From NCBI GenBank assembly GCA_017626395.1, contig JAGAIU010000055.1:1-64000 (forward strand): a stretch of DNA of 64,000 nt, in the 5' to 3' direction. This DNA is from Clostridia bacterium. Its GTDB lineage: Bacteria > Bacillota > Clostridia > TANB77 > CAG-465. Each line of letters begins with the position of its first letter. The first letter of the stretch is position 1. Shown here piece by piece: positions 27,214-37,032 of this stretch. Below the pieces are notes generated by a model. That model was not told the DNA's origin. It was given only the letters and a program-made list of their open reading frames with translations, and searched no databases. A program made the position numbers and the translations under genes.

Positions 27214-29221
27214 CATTTTTCTTCTTAGTTGTCTTTTTTGGAGTTTTAGTTTCTTTATTAAAAGCCTCTATTGCTTCCTCTTTAGTTACAATACCTTTTT
27301 GCATTAAAAGTTTTGCAACATTCTCCAAAGATCTTCTATTTTTAACGAGTATAGCTTTTGTCTTTTCATATGTTTCATTAACAAAAGCTTTTGTCTTTTC
27401 TCTAATATCATCTGATGTCTTATCACTAATTCCTAGTTTACTTTTAGTATCAAAAGAATAGTTTAAATAACTCTTATCCATACCATATTCCATTATGAAT
27501 TTTTCAACTATAGCAGTTGCTTTTTTCAAGTCTGATGATGCACCAGAGTCAAACTCTTTTGATACAAAACTTTGTGCAATTCTTCCGCCCAAATCTACTG
27601 CTACTCTTTCTTTTAAGTAGTTAATATCTCCTGAATGTCTTTCAAACTCATTATATTCAAAAACATTAACTCCTAACCAATGTTGAGCTGGAATAATAGA
27701 AACTAGAACACTGTCTTGATTACATTTTGTTTTTGAAAGATACCACATAACAAAATGTCCAGCTTCATGATAAGCAGTTCTTCTCTTTTCAGCAGTTGGC
27801 ATCTTTTCATATCTTTCAAAGTTTCTTCTGTATACTCTTTTTATATGTTCCATTTTTAATTCTTTACTACCATTCATTTTAGCTACAGCCATACTCTTAT
27901 CTAACAAATCAATAGACCTGTCTGGATTAGATACGTTGCTAAAACTTGAAGCACAAATTAAAATGTTATCTAACATCTTATCTGAAATTTTAACATTATG
28001 ATAATTGCTTAATTTCTCTACTCTTGCTGAAATCATTGATTTAACTTCTTTAAATTTAGGTTCTTTTATTACTACTATTTCAAATCTTCTACTTAAAGCT
28101 CCATCTCTTGCAAATATTCTATTATATTCGTCTGTTGTAGTTGCTCCAATAAATACAACATTATCTCTTGCAAGTAAAGGTTTTAACGATCCAGATAAAT
28201 CCGGTCCACTTCCCTCTGCAGAACCCGTTCCAAGCAAATGATGTATTTCATCTAAAAAAATTATTACTTTATCTGTACTTTCTAAGAATTCTATAAGTCG
28301 TTGTGTTTTTTCTTCAAATTCACCTCTATATTTAGTTCCTGCTACCATACCATTTAAATTTAATGAATATACTGTATAATCTTTAAACTCCTCAGGACAA
28401 GTTCCTTTAACTATACTATAAGTTATCGCTTCAACTATTGCAGTTTTACCAACACCAGGTTCTCCAATTAAAATTGCATTTCTTTTAGTTTTTTTAGACA
28501 TTATATTCCATACTTGGAATATCTCATCATCTCTTCCTAAAATATCGCATTTTTCAACTTTTGAAAATTCATTATTTAAGTCAGTAACAAAAGTTTTTAG
28601 AGCATCTGGTAATTGAACCTTAGATGTCGTTAATAATTTATTTGAATTTCCAACAACTTCATTTTTTAAATAGTTTAGCATTCCTTTTCCTTTAAAGAAA
28701 CGTTTAACAAGTAAATTAGCTTTAGATGTTTTGTCTATTAAAATACAATATAACAGTGTATCTAATTGGATACTCTCACGTCCAAAAGCTTTATCTACTT
28801 CTTTTGCTCTAAGTAAAGCTTGCTCTACTGTAGGTGTACATACTAAATATGGGCTGTAATCCAAATTAAAAGTTGTAATATTAGCTACTTCTTGACTCAA
28901 GTTATTTTTTAATACAATATTTATTTCTTTTGAAGTTGCTCTTTTCAACTCTATGAAATTTTCATAATCTTCTTTCATTAATTCTTCATAGATTTGTTTA
29001 CTTCCCATTATAGCGATAATTAAAGCATTTGGGTCTAGATATTCCTCTGAATTATGCTCTTCAAGGAACTCATATAACTTCGTATCCGGAAAAGTGAGTG
29101 CTGCTATAATTAAGTCTAACGAACTTACTTCTGGTTCTAACAACTCATTACTGATACTAGCTGCAGAAATCATTGCCTCCATAACATCTCTAGAAACATT
29201 AAAATTATCATACTCTTTCAT
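27197..29221 (-). CDS. soluble AAA+ metalloprotease: Clp N-domain + ClpA/C-type ATPase + FtsH-type M41 peptidase
   Basis: Protein of 674 residues with an unusual fusion. Residues about 5-180 are a Clp N-domain-like helical repeat. Residues about 220-460 are a Clp first-type AAA module with Walker A GEPGVGKT (253-260), Walker B IIFLDEIHHLLGTGSAEG, IGATTTDEYNR, the arginine finger ALSRRF and the PDRSIDLLDK lid. Residues about 475-650 are peptidase M41 with HEAGH at 485-489 and the third metal-ligand region SGASSDLKKAT. There is no transmembrane segment (FtsH is membrane-bound) and no second ATPase ring or ClpP-docking loop. It is therefore a self-contained soluble ATP-dependent zinc protease. 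Start ATG 29221 after GGGAGG. Monocistronic; substrates unknown. Confidence 0.85.
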   Translation of the reverse strand: MKEYDNFNVSRDVMEAMISAASISNELLEPEVSSLDLIIAALTFPDTKLYEFLEEHNSEEYLDPNALIIAIMGSKQIYEELMKEDYENFIELKRATSKEINIVLKNNLSQEVANITTFNLDYSPYLVCTPTVEQALLRAKEVDKAFGRESIQLDTLLYCILIDKTSKANLLVKRFFKGKGMLNYLKNEVVGNSNKLLTTSKVQLPDALKTFVTDLNNEFSKVEKCDILGRDDEIFQVWNIMSKKTKRNAILIGEPGVGKTAIVEAITYSIVKGTCPEEFKDYTVYSLNLNGMVAGTKYRGEFEEKTQRLIEFLESTDKVIIFLDEIHHLLGTGSAEGSGPDLSGSLKPLLARDNVVFIGATTTDEYNRIFARDGALSRRFEIVVIKEPKFKEVKSMISARVEKLSNYHNVKISDKMLDNILICASSFSNVSNPDRSIDLLDKSMAVAKMNGSKELKMEHIKRVYRRNFERYEKMPTAEKRRTAYHEAGHFVMWYLSKTKCNQDSVLVSIIPAQHWLGVNVFEYNEFERHSGDINYLKERVAVDLGGRIAQSFVSKEFDSGASSDLKKATAIVEKFIMEYGMDKSYLNYSFDTKSKLGISDKTSDDIREKTKAFVNETYEKTKAILVKNRRSLENVAKLLMQKGIVTKEEAIEAFNKETKTPKKTTKKKNEKEAK

Positions 29222-29369
29222 AAATTTTCCTCCCTTCATTAATAAACTTCGGGTAATATATTATTTTAATCAAATAATATACTATTCTATGATGTCCCTC
29301 AAATTATATAGTAGTTATTGTCATATGTCAATAAAATAGCATTAAAGTTTTCATAAAAAAGTGTTTTAA

Positions 29370-29398
29370 TTGAATTTTTATGTAAAATATGGTATAAT
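29370..29398 (+). promoter_or_regulatory. promoter of the 29460 gene
   Basis: TTGAAT (29370-29375), a 17-bp spacer and TATAAT (29393-29398), about 60 bp before the ATG. Confidence 0.65.
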
Positions 29399-29459
29399 AT
29401 TAATGTATTTAAATTTTATGTTTTTGGTTGATTATTGCCAAAAAGAAAAGGAGAAAAAA

Positions 29460-29741
29460 ATGAAAATTGATATTTCAAAAAAGAAAAAATCTGAGGTGCT
29501 AGCTGCACTTTATAACAAATCACATCCACAAGGAATGGGATTTTTACACTATGATCCAAAACCAATGACTGTTGAAGAAGCTGAACAACTTCTAAAAACT
29601 GAAACATATTTCGACTACTTAAAAGGTAGAGTTATGAAAATTAATTTAGAAGGTGATGTACTTGACACATGGGGGTACGATAGAGATAATGGTGAAGGTG
29701 CAGCAAAAAAAGTCATAGACTCACTTCCAGATTATGAATAA
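29460..29741 (+). CDS. conserved small protein of unknown function
   Basis: Protein of 93 residues. The sequence (LAALYNKSHPQGMGFLHYDPKP, then MTVEEAEQLL, YFDYLKGRVMKINLEGD, YDRDNGEGAAKKVIDSL) looks like a compact conserved domain, but I cannot name its function. Start ATG 29460 follows AAAAGGAG; an upstream in-frame ATG lacks a ribosome site and would lie in the leader. It has its own promoter and terminator. Confidence 0.75.
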   Translation: MKIDISKKKKSEVLAALYNKSHPQGMGFLHYDPKPMTVEEAEQLLKTETYFDYLKGRVMKINLEGDVLDTWGYDRDNGEGAAKKVIDSLPDYE

Positions 29742-29742
29742 A

Positions 29743-29770
29743 AAAGTGGAGAAATTTTTCTCCACTTTAA
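29743..29770 (+). terminator. terminator of the 29460 gene
   Basis: A 12-bp arm pair (29743-29754 with 29757-29768). It could serve both strands. Confidence 0.75.
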
Positions 29771-29793
29771 ACTTTATTCTTTTCAGCTTCTAT

Positions 29794-30795
29794 TTATTCA
29801 TTATGAAAATTCATAAACTCTGTAAATCTATTTTGAATATTTGGCATTAACGAATCATTTGAACAATTTAATACAATATTTATACCATCTTCACTTTCTA
29901 ATTTTATAACACCATATCTACATACTGGGTATCTTCTATTATTACTAAATCTTCTGTCAGGTCCTCCAGTTTTGTTAACATATTGCCATGTATAATCAAC
30001 TATATTAGAATCACTACAAACAGGTTTAGATTCTACAAATCTTGTATATGAGAAATGTGCTATCATATCTTTGTAATTCCTTCCACCAACTTTATTTAAT
30101 CCTCTAAAAATTATCATTCTATCTGGTGTGAAATAAATTTTTTCTTTTTTTAATTTTAAACAATATACTTTAATATTATTTTTTATATACCAAGGCATTT
30201 TTAATTTAAGAGATGCAAAACTTCTTGTTACATTATTATCTGCTCCAGAATTATATTTAATATTATAAACTTTAGTAGATGTATTTATTTGCCAGATTTT
30301 TTTATTTTTACATATTTCTTCCCAAAATTTATTAAGACTATTATATTTATTAGAGCTAAACTCATCAAATTCATAAGTTAAATCAATTTTCCACCTTTTA
30401 GCAATTAATATTTTTAATAAAATTCCAACAGGTATTAAATAAAAAGAAAATAAGCATATATTAGATATAATATTAATACATCTAGTTTTATTTATTTGTT
30501 TTAATATTTCATCATCTTTTGACATTTCAGAAATATTTAAATTTTCAAAAACTTCGGTTTCTCCTGTTATTAACTTTGTATCATAATTATACCTTACATT
30601 ATTATTATCTTTTTTTCCTTCTTCTATATAAGATATTCCCGTTCCCGGAATTGAATATGTTTGTCTAGTTCTTCCTAATGCTGTTTTAGTAACTCGATAC
30701 CCTGGTATCCCCCAACTGTATCCTACACCTGATTTACTTAAGTTAATCTTAAATCCACCACCTAAATTTATACTTTTCTTAAATCTAAAACCCAT
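29794..30795 (-). CDS. DUF4236 domain protein
   Basis: Protein of 333 residues. It begins with the DUF4236 signature (MGFRFKKSINLGGGFKINLS, KSGVGYSWGIPGYRV, SIPGTGISY; residues 1-58), a beta domain of unknown function found in many bacteria. A hydrophobic segment (about 110-128) is followed by an unrecognised C-terminal domain with a Cys-poor mixed composition. The ATG at 30795 has AGGTG at good distance; the ATG three codons upstream is less well placed. It lies downstream of a tRNA terminator and appears monocistronic. Confidence 0.8.
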   Translation of the reverse strand: MGFRFKKSINLGGGFKINLSKSGVGYSWGIPGYRVTKTALGRTRQTYSIPGTGISYIEEGKKDNNNVRYNYDTKLITGETEVFENLNISEMSKDDEILKQINKTRCINIISNICLFSFYLIPVGILLKILIAKRWKIDLTYEFDEFSSNKYNSLNKFWEEICKNKKIWQINTSTKVYNIKYNSGADNNVTRSFASLKLKMPWYIKNNIKVYCLKLKKEKIYFTPDRMIIFRGLNKVGGRNYKDMIAHFSYTRFVESKPVCSDSNIVDYTWQYVNKTGGPDRRFSNNRRYPVCRYGVIKLESEDGINIVLNCSNDSLMPNIQNRFTEFMNFHNE

Positions 30796-30859
30796 ATTGT
30801 TCACCTCATTTTAATTATAACATAAATTTATAAAAGTAAATGAAAATTTATTTTATAAA

Positions 30860-30901
30860 AAAAACAACTCTTGCAACACTATTTCTAGTATTACAAGAGT
30901 T
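30860..30901 (-). terminator. terminator of the tRNA-His/tRNA-Gln unit
   Basis: Arms AACTCTTG (30866-30873) and CAAGAGTT (30894-30901) with inner CACTA/TAGTA pairing, then T8 on the minus strand. Confidence 0.75.
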
Positions 30902-30909
30902 ATAATATT

Positions 30910-30984
30910 TGGCTGGGCTGGCTGGATTCGAACCAGCGCATGCCAGAGTCAAAGTCTGGTGCCTTACCGCTTGGCGACAGCCCA
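30910..30984 (-). tRNA. tRNA-Gln (TTG anticodon)
   Basis: Acceptor TGGGCTG/CAGCCCA with encoded CCA. The anticodon stem CCAGA/TCTGG has loop CTTTGAC (anticodon TTG), and the T arm has GGTTCGAATCC. It is transcribed after tRNA-His, 14 bp downstream. Confidence 0.95.
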
Positions 30985-30998
30985 ATGTAAAAAAGTAC

Positions 30999-31075
30999 TG
31001 GGGTGAATAGTGGGACTTGAACCCACGACATCCAGTGCCACAAACTGGCGCTCTACCGACTGAACTATATCCACC
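30999..31075 (-). tRNA. tRNA-His (GTG anticodon)
   Basis: Contains the His-specific extra G(-1) opposite C73, acceptor GTGGATA/TATTCAC (with one G-T pair) and encoded CCA. The anticodon stem CCAGT/ACTGG has loop TTGTGGC (anticodon GTG). Confidence 0.95.
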
Positions 31076-31149
31076 ATTCAGCTACTTTTCCATTATAATA
31101 TTTTTTTAATCATTTGTCAATATCTTGTGCAAAATTTTATTAAAAATAC

Positions 31150-31788
31150 CTAGTATTCAACAACTATCTTGTATATTGGTCCAAAAGGTGAAAATTTCTT
31201 TTCATACTCAGTTTCAATATTAAATACTTCCGTTTTATGAAGATCAAGATAAACTTCTATGAACTTTAGTCCATAATTTTGCATACTAACAAGACTATAT
31301 TCAAAAAGTCCTCTATTATCTGTTTTAAATTCTATTTGACCATTGTCTCTTAAAACTTTTTTGTACTCTGCTAAAAATTTTTCATTTGTTAATCTTCTTT
31401 TAGTATGCTTTTTCTTAGGCCATGGATCACTAAAATTTAAATATATTTTTTCAATTTGATTTTCCTCAAACATTTGAGCTATTTCTATAGCATCAAAAGA
31501 CATGAAATATAAATTGTTTATTCTTATACTATTTTCTTCTTCATATCTTTGTAATTTTTTTACTGCAAGTGCAAGCACAGGTGGTGAAAGTTCAACACCT
31601 ATGTATATATTATCTTGATCTAATAAAGATAATTGGGTTATAAAATCTCCTTTACCCATTCCAATTTCTAAGTATATTTTTTTATCTTTATTTTCAGATA
31701 TAATGTTTTGTATTGTTTCTCTATCCTTTATATATCTATCAAACTCATTCATTTGTTCAATAGCTTTAGGATTAAATCTGGTTCTCAT
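31150..31788 (-). CDS. trmB: tRNA (guanine-N7-)-methyltransferase
   Basis: SAM-dependent enzyme that makes m7G46 in the tRNA variable loop. 212 residues, the family norm. Motif I is LEIGMGKGDFITQLS (about 41-55); the TrmB signature FSDPWPKKKHTKRRL is at about 117-131 with the catalytic Asp, and the C-terminal TEYEKKF is typical. The ATG follows GGAGGAAAA. It begins 9 bp after the membrane-protein gene on the same strand and so belongs to the secG-rnr operon. Confidence 0.95.
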   Translation of the reverse strand: MRTRFNPKAIEQMNEFDRYIKDRETIQNIISENKDKKIYLEIGMGKGDFITQLSLLDQDNIYIGVELSPPVLALAVKKLQRYEEENSIRINNLYFMSFDAIEIAQMFEENQIEKIYLNFSDPWPKKKHTKRRLTNEKFLAEYKKVLRDNGQIEFKTDNRGLFEYSLVSMQNYGLKFIEVYLDLHKTEVFNIETEYEKKFSPFGPIYKIVVEY

Positions 31789-31797
31789 TTTTCCTCC

Positions 31798-32505
31798 TTA
31801 AATTTTTGTAATTGCTATTCCTATAAATTCAAAAACAAAAGCAAGTACACTAAGTATTATAAACATTAAGTATGGTATTTTAACATTATATGATTGCATT
31901 TCTTTAGCTTTAGCTTCTTTTTTATTAGCAATCTCTTGTAATTTTTTTTCATCTTTTTTTATTTCATAGAAATGTTTCTTAATATCATCCATTCCATAAT
32001 CTGTGGAATGTTCAAATTTATTTCTCTTTGTTGTTAATTTGCAAAAGTATAAACCTATTACTACACTTAAAGAAATTCCTATAACTTGAATTAATCCACC
32101 TACATATAATGTTGGCATATAACTTAACCCATAAGCACTTCTTAAAACCATATCTGTAGTAATATTTAATGCTTGACCAGCACCAAATACAGATATAGGA
32201 ACATATGGTGTAATTCCTGCAATTAGCATTATTAAAGTAAGGAAACCACTGTCTCTTACTTGGCTTCCAAAGGCTAATGGATTAACTGCTGATGTTACTG
32301 ATGACAGACCACTATTATTAAGTTCAATCATTTTCCCCACAAAAGAAATAGTATATAAAATTGCAATTATTATAAAAACTATAATATGCCATTTTTTTAA
32401 GTTCTCATCATAGAATTTTTTTATTTGTTTTAGTATTCCTTCTTCACCGACATTAATATTTATATTTTTAGTATTTTTTGAATTTGCTTTTCCTTCGTTT
32501 TCCAT
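31798..32505 (-). CDS. multi-pass membrane protein, unknown function
   Basis: Protein of 235 residues with about four or five membrane helices (residues about 40-60, 85-110, 135-160, 210-232) and a charged Lys/Glu helix between about 165 and 205. The N-terminus is polar (Asn/Lys-rich). Not recognised with confidence. AGAGGTG ribosome site. It lies 19 bp after rnr and 9 bp before trmB, so it is co-transcribed with RNA-processing genes. Confidence 0.7.
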   Translation of the reverse strand: MENEGKANSKNTKNININVGEEGILKQIKKFYDENLKKWHIIVFIIIAILYTISFVGKMIELNNSGLSSVTSAVNPLAFGSQVRDSGFLTLIMLIAGITPYVPISVFGAGQALNITTDMVLRSAYGLSYMPTLYVGGLIQVIGISLSVVIGLYFCKLTTKRNKFEHSTDYGMDDIKKHFYEIKKDEKKLQEIANKKEAKAKEMQSYNVKIPYLMFIILSVLAFVFEFIGIAITKI

Positions 32506-32524
32506 ATCAACACCTCTTATTTAA

Positions 32525-34681
32525 TTATACAACTTCAAAGTCAATTTGTTTAGTTAAAACGTCAGATTTTATTAATTTTACTCTTAATTTATCTCCAATT
32601 TTATATTTTTTAGATGTATTTTTACCAATTAACATTCTAGTTGATTCGTCATATATATAATAATCTCCTGGAATATCATGGAACGATACAAAACCTTCAA
32701 CTGTATTTTCAAGTTTAACAAAAATTCCAAATGATGTAATTGAAGATACTCTTGCATCAAATTCTTCACCAACAAAATCTTTCATATATAATGTTGAATA
32801 TAAACTATCAAAATCTCTTTCAATTTTAGTTGCATCTTTTTCAAGTTCAGATGAACTTTTAGCATATTTTTCTGCTTGTTTTTCTAGTTTAGATAACTCA
32901 TTATCCTTAAACATCAATTTATTTTCTAAAGCTTTAGATATTACTCTATGTATGAATAAATCTGGATATCTTCTTATTGGTGATGTAAAGTGACAATAAT
33001 ATTTAGCATTAAGTCCAAAGTGTCCTAAACATTCATTACTGTACTTTGCAAGTTTTAAAGATCTTAACATATATGTTGAGATTATATCTTTATCTTCTGG
33101 AATTTCTATTCCATTTAATATATCTGATAAAGCTTTAGGATGTACATCCTTTATACCTTTTATTTTTAATTTATAATTAGCAAGAATTGAGTTTAAATCT
33201 CTTAATTTTTCTTCATCTGGCTTTTCGTGAATACGGTAAATAAATGGTAATTCTAAGAAATAATATTTTTCTGCTACTGCCATATTAGTTACAAGCATAA
33301 ACTCTTCTATTATTTGATTAGCAAAAGTTGTATGATAAGGTTCAATAGTTTCAACATCTTCATTTTCATTTAATACTATATGAGTTTCAGGAATATTGAA
33401 GTTAATACAACCTTCTGCTGTTCTTTTATCATTTAATATTCTTGCAAGTTCTTCCATAAGTAATAAATCTTGTTTATACTCACCATATTCTTTAACTAAT
33501 TCTTCATCTTCTTGGTTAGTTATAACTTTATATACTTTTTCATAACTCATTTTTTTAGTTACTTTTATTACTGCTTTAAATACTTCTGAACTTAGCACTT
33601 CACCATTTGGAGAAATCAGCATATCTACTGCTAAAGAAAGTCTTTCTTCACCCGCATTTAAACTACATATTCCATTTGAAAGTTTTTTAGGTAGCATAGG
33701 AATAACTTTTCCTGGTATATAAATACTAGTTCCTCTTGCTATTGCCTCTTTATCTAAAGGAGTATGCTCTTTAACATAGTGACTTACATCTGCAATATAT
33801 ACAGATAATAAATAATCTCCGTTATCTCTTTTCTTTACAGATATAGCATCATCTAAATCTTTTGCATCTTCTGAGTCAATTGTATATATACGCTCAGATG
33901 TTCTATCTACTCTATCTACTTTTTCTTCAGGTAAAACAACATCCGGTATAGTTTCAAGTTCTTCTACTACTAAGTCATTAAATTTTTCCATTTCATCTAA
34001 ACCATAAGATATATATAATGATTTAGCATCTATATGTGCATCGGATGAATCTCCTATTATTCTAGTTATTCTTCCCTCTGCTTTAGTATTGTTAGTAGGA
34101 TACTTTTCTATTGTAACTTGTACAACTTGACCATCTTTAATATTTGCTGAGTTCTTTTTAGATATGTATATATCTTCAATGCTATCATCTATTGGTACAA
34201 CAAATCCGAAATTTCTAGATTTAGAAAATCTACCGATAACTTGAGTAACGTTTCTTTTAAGTATTTTTGCTACTTTACCTTCTCTACTTCTGCCTGTTGA
34301 ATCACAAATTTCTACTAGAATTTCATCATCATTCATAGCACCATTTAAATTTTTAGCAGAGATATACACATCTTCTCCTTCTTCTACAAGACCAAATCCA
34401 AATCCTGCACTTTTTGCTTGATATCTACATCTTACTAAATTAGATTTACTATATGGAACATATCTTTTACTATCATCTAAATATATAATTCCTTCATTTT
34501 CTAATTCTGTTAATATTCTATCTAATTGGGCTAAATCACTTTTAGGTATAGAAAACAATGCTACAATTTGTTTTCTAGTTACAAGTTCGTATTTATTATC
34601 CAAAAAGAAGGAAGTTAATACTTCCTTCCTCATAGTGTATTTATCCTTTTGATTTTTATTAACTATCTTTTTACTATTCAT
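32525..34681 (-). CDS. rnr: ribonuclease R
   Basis: Processive 3'-to-5' exoribonuclease of 718 residues. An N-terminal winged-helix region (about 10-70) is followed by two cold-shock domains (about 75-230). The RNB catalytic domain has YTIDSEDAKDLDDAISV, carrying the metal-binding Asp residues, and HFTSPIRRYPDLFIHR. A C-terminal S1 domain (VGEEFDARVSSITSFGIFV...) completes it. The usual C-terminal Lys-rich tail is absent. The secG-rnr order is typical of Firmicutes; smpB, often next, is missing here. Confidence 0.95.
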   Translation of the reverse strand: MNSKKIVNKNQKDKYTMRKEVLTSFFLDNKYELVTRKQIVALFSIPKSDLAQLDRILTELENEGIIYLDDSKRYVPYSKSNLVRCRYQAKSAGFGFGLVEEGEDVYISAKNLNGAMNDDEILVEICDSTGRSREGKVAKILKRNVTQVIGRFSKSRNFGFVVPIDDSIEDIYISKKNSANIKDGQVVQVTIEKYPTNNTKAEGRITRIIGDSSDAHIDAKSLYISYGLDEMEKFNDLVVEELETIPDVVLPEEKVDRVDRTSERIYTIDSEDAKDLDDAISVKKRDNGDYLLSVYIADVSHYVKEHTPLDKEAIARGTSIYIPGKVIPMLPKKLSNGICSLNAGEERLSLAVDMLISPNGEVLSSEVFKAVIKVTKKMSYEKVYKVITNQEDEELVKEYGEYKQDLLLMEELARILNDKRTAEGCINFNIPETHIVLNENEDVETIEPYHTTFANQIIEEFMLVTNMAVAEKYYFLELPFIYRIHEKPDEEKLRDLNSILANYKLKIKGIKDVHPKALSDILNGIEIPEDKDIISTYMLRSLKLAKYSNECLGHFGLNAKYYCHFTSPIRRYPDLFIHRVISKALENKLMFKDNELSKLEKQAEKYAKSSSELEKDATKIERDFDSLYSTLYMKDFVGEEFDARVSSITSFGIFVKLENTVEGFVSFHDIPGDYYIYDESTRMLIGKNTSKKYKIGDKLRVKLIKSDVLTKQIDFEVV

Positions 34682-34696
34682 ATCTTTTCTTTAACC

Positions 34697-34933
34697 TTAT
34701 TTTATTATTGAAAATGTTGTAGCAAAGCATAGAATACAGAAAACTATAGCTAAAACAACAGTATATTTAGATAATATACCATCTAATGTTTTTGATTTAT
34801 TTGATCCATAAAATGTATTACTTCCAGTAACAGCTGATTGTCCATCTTTACTTGATTGTAGCATTACAACCACTGTAAGAATGATACCAACTATTATTGT
34901 AGCTATTGCTAAAGTCCAATCTATCCAACCCAT
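34697..34933 (-). CDS. secG: preprotein translocase subunit SecG
   Basis: Protein of 78 residues with two membrane helices (about 5-25 and 52-75) and the conserved loop MLQSSKDGQSAVTGSNTFYG between them. It is part of the SecYEG export channel. First gene of the secG-rnr-membrane protein-trmB operon; AGGAGG ribosome site. Confidence 0.93.
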   Translation of the reverse strand: MGWIDWTLAIATIIVGIILTVVVMLQSSKDGQSAVTGSNTFYGSNKSKTLDGILSKYTVVLAIVFCILCFATTFSIIK

Positions 34934-34974
34934 ATTGTATTCCTCCTATTTAATCTTGTTTTTTTTACTCACTT

Positions 34975-35003
34975 ATTATAGCATAAAAGATATTAAAATA
35001 CAA
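34975..35003 (-). promoter_or_regulatory. promoter of the secG-rnr-trmB operon
   Basis: On the minus strand TTGTAT (34998-35003), a 17-bp spacer ending TGC (extended -10) and TATAAT (34975-34980). Confidence 0.65.
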
Positions 35004-35018
35004 GCATTTGTAAATGTT

Positions 35019-36974
35019 TTATTTAATTGCCTCTAGTAACGAGTTAATTTTATCACTATTTAATAACATATTCTTTTCTTCAAATACATCAAGTATATAT
35101 CCTGTATACTCCTCATACATTTGAGAAGCATAATCATTATATCCATGATTTACAATTAATTTATTTAAATTATTTGTTAGAAATACTAAGTAATCTACAT
35201 AGCCTTGTTCAATGTCTGAACTATAATTTATTACTACTAAATAATCCAAATATTTTGTTATATAGTATAAAGCATCTTCTATTACATATTTGTTATTTTT
35301 CTCATATTTTAATTCATTATTTACGCTCTTTTCTATTTTAGATATTATTTCATATCTCTTTTCTAGATTTTCTTCACCATATATTTCTTTTCTAATATCC
35401 ATTATATCTAAATATGTCCTACAAGCAACTATGTAATTATTTATATAATCTAAATCATAAGGATCAAGTTTTAAAGATAATCCACAAAAATTAATAACTT
35501 GTTCTTGTTTAGATAAACTGTTATTTAAATTATCTACTTTAACTGGTTGTATAATTGTTGCTAATGTTTGACTCAATGTAATACCAAATACTATAACAAA
35601 TAGGATTACATACCCTACTTTAAATTTAGTACTAACTTTTTCCACTTTATCTACACACATACCAAATAGTATTGCCAGTACAAACAACATGAATGTGTAT
35701 GTTAAAAATACATCAAATGCACTAAATATTAAAAGTGCAATTAACATTAATATATATATATTATTTTCAGATTTCTTCATTATATATGCAATTACAGCTA
35801 TTATACTTACCAGTCCTAAAATTCCAGATTCAACTAAAACTTGCATAAATAAACTATGAACTTCAAGTGATATATATTCTATACTCTGAACAGTCTCATA
35901 TGCCGTTCTAAAGCCATTTCCGCCTATACCGAATAACAGATTAGGTATAGACTTTGTAACTATCTTTAAAGCGTCATTATAATACGTAAGTCTTAAATCT
36001 GTACTATCAAAATTCGTAAAGTAATCTGTTAATCTAGTAACCATTGAGCTATTAATTATTAAGTTAATATTTACTATACTAAATACTAAAATTAAAGCTA
36101 TTACTATTGCATCTAAATTAACTTTTTTATTTGCTACTTCTACGTTATTTCTTAGTAAATTATACACAGTAAACACAGCTAAACTAAGAATAATTACTAA
36201 TATAATATTAAATTTAGCACATAATACAGATGCTATAAATCCATATGCTATATTTACAAAGTTGTATAGTATCTTTTCTCTCTTTTTATTTTTAAAACAA
36301 AATATTGTAGTAAAGATTATTGTTAGTAACATTACCATTTTAGATTGTGTTAAAAACATCATAACTGTAAAGAACTGTATTAATAATGTAACAGTTATTT
36401 TCTTAGTTTTGCTATACTCTTTAGTTTGTATCTTGTTCATTAAGTATAAAATACTAATAGTGCATAGAATACCTAAAATATTTGCATATTGAAGCACAGA
36501 AGATAATTTTCCAGCATTATCATCTAGATATCCACTTCCAATAGAGCTTAACATTTTATCTAATATTCTAAAACTCATTTCATCTATTCCAAGCAGTCCA
36601 AATATTAATGTAAATGCTACTATAGATTTAACATACTTTTCTTTATTTTCACTACTTGATACCAAACAGAATATTAAATACATTGTATATATTCTAGTTG
36701 CAAAATTTAAAGCACCTGACATAGTAGTTGCATTAAATATTACTGGTATAAAATACGATATTGAAAAGATTAATAGAAACAAACTTACTATACTATTTTT
36801 CTTGATATCTCTTATATTTAAAAGAAAAAATATAGCAGATATAATTTGAATTACACATACACCAATTAGTGCATCTTGTTTATAATATCCACCTTTTTTT
36901 ATTCCAATTAAAAATAGAATAATTACCAAAGCATATTCTAAAATACTATTTATTTTCTTTTTATCTAAAATCAT
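35019..36974 (-). CDS. O-antigen ligase/polymerase-like membrane protein
   Basis: Protein of 651 residues with about a dozen membrane helices over residues 10-460. A large extracytoplasmic loop near 310-370 contains LRLTYYNDALKIVTKS, LLFGIGGNGFRTAYE and LEVHSLFMQVLVESGILGL, the Wzy/WaaL signature including the H residue of the ligase motif. The C-terminal 190 residues are helical and polar (TPR-like). It probably polymerises or transfers a surface polysaccharide, but no glycan gene cluster surrounds it. AGAGGGTG ribosome site. Confidence 0.8.
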   Translation of the reverse strand: MILDKKKINSILEYALVIILFLIGIKKGGYYKQDALIGVCVIQIISAIFFLLNIRDIKKNSIVSLFLLIFSISYFIPVIFNATTMSGALNFATRIYTMYLIFCLVSSSENKEKYVKSIVAFTLIFGLLGIDEMSFRILDKMLSSIGSGYLDDNAGKLSSVLQYANILGILCTISILYLMNKIQTKEYSKTKKITVTLLIQFFTVMMFLTQSKMVMLLTIIFTTIFCFKNKKREKILYNFVNIAYGFIASVLCAKFNIILVIILSLAVFTVYNLLRNNVEVANKKVNLDAIVIALILVFSIVNINLIINSSMVTRLTDYFTNFDSTDLRLTYYNDALKIVTKSIPNLLFGIGGNGFRTAYETVQSIEYISLEVHSLFMQVLVESGILGLVSIIAVIAYIMKKSENNIYILMLIALLIFSAFDVFLTYTFMLFVLAILFGMCVDKVEKVSTKFKVGYVILFVIVFGITLSQTLATIIQPVKVDNLNNSLSKQEQVINFCGLSLKLDPYDLDYINNYIVACRTYLDIMDIRKEIYGEENLEKRYEIISKIEKSVNNELKYEKNNKYVIEDALYYITKYLDYLVVINYSSDIEQGYVDYLVFLTNNLNKLIVNHGYNDYASQMYEEYTGYILDVFEEKNMLLNSDKINSLLEAIK

Positions 36975-37032
36975 TTTTCACCCTCTAATATACCGAAATT
37001 ATATATTATTTTATATAAAAATTCAATAAAAA

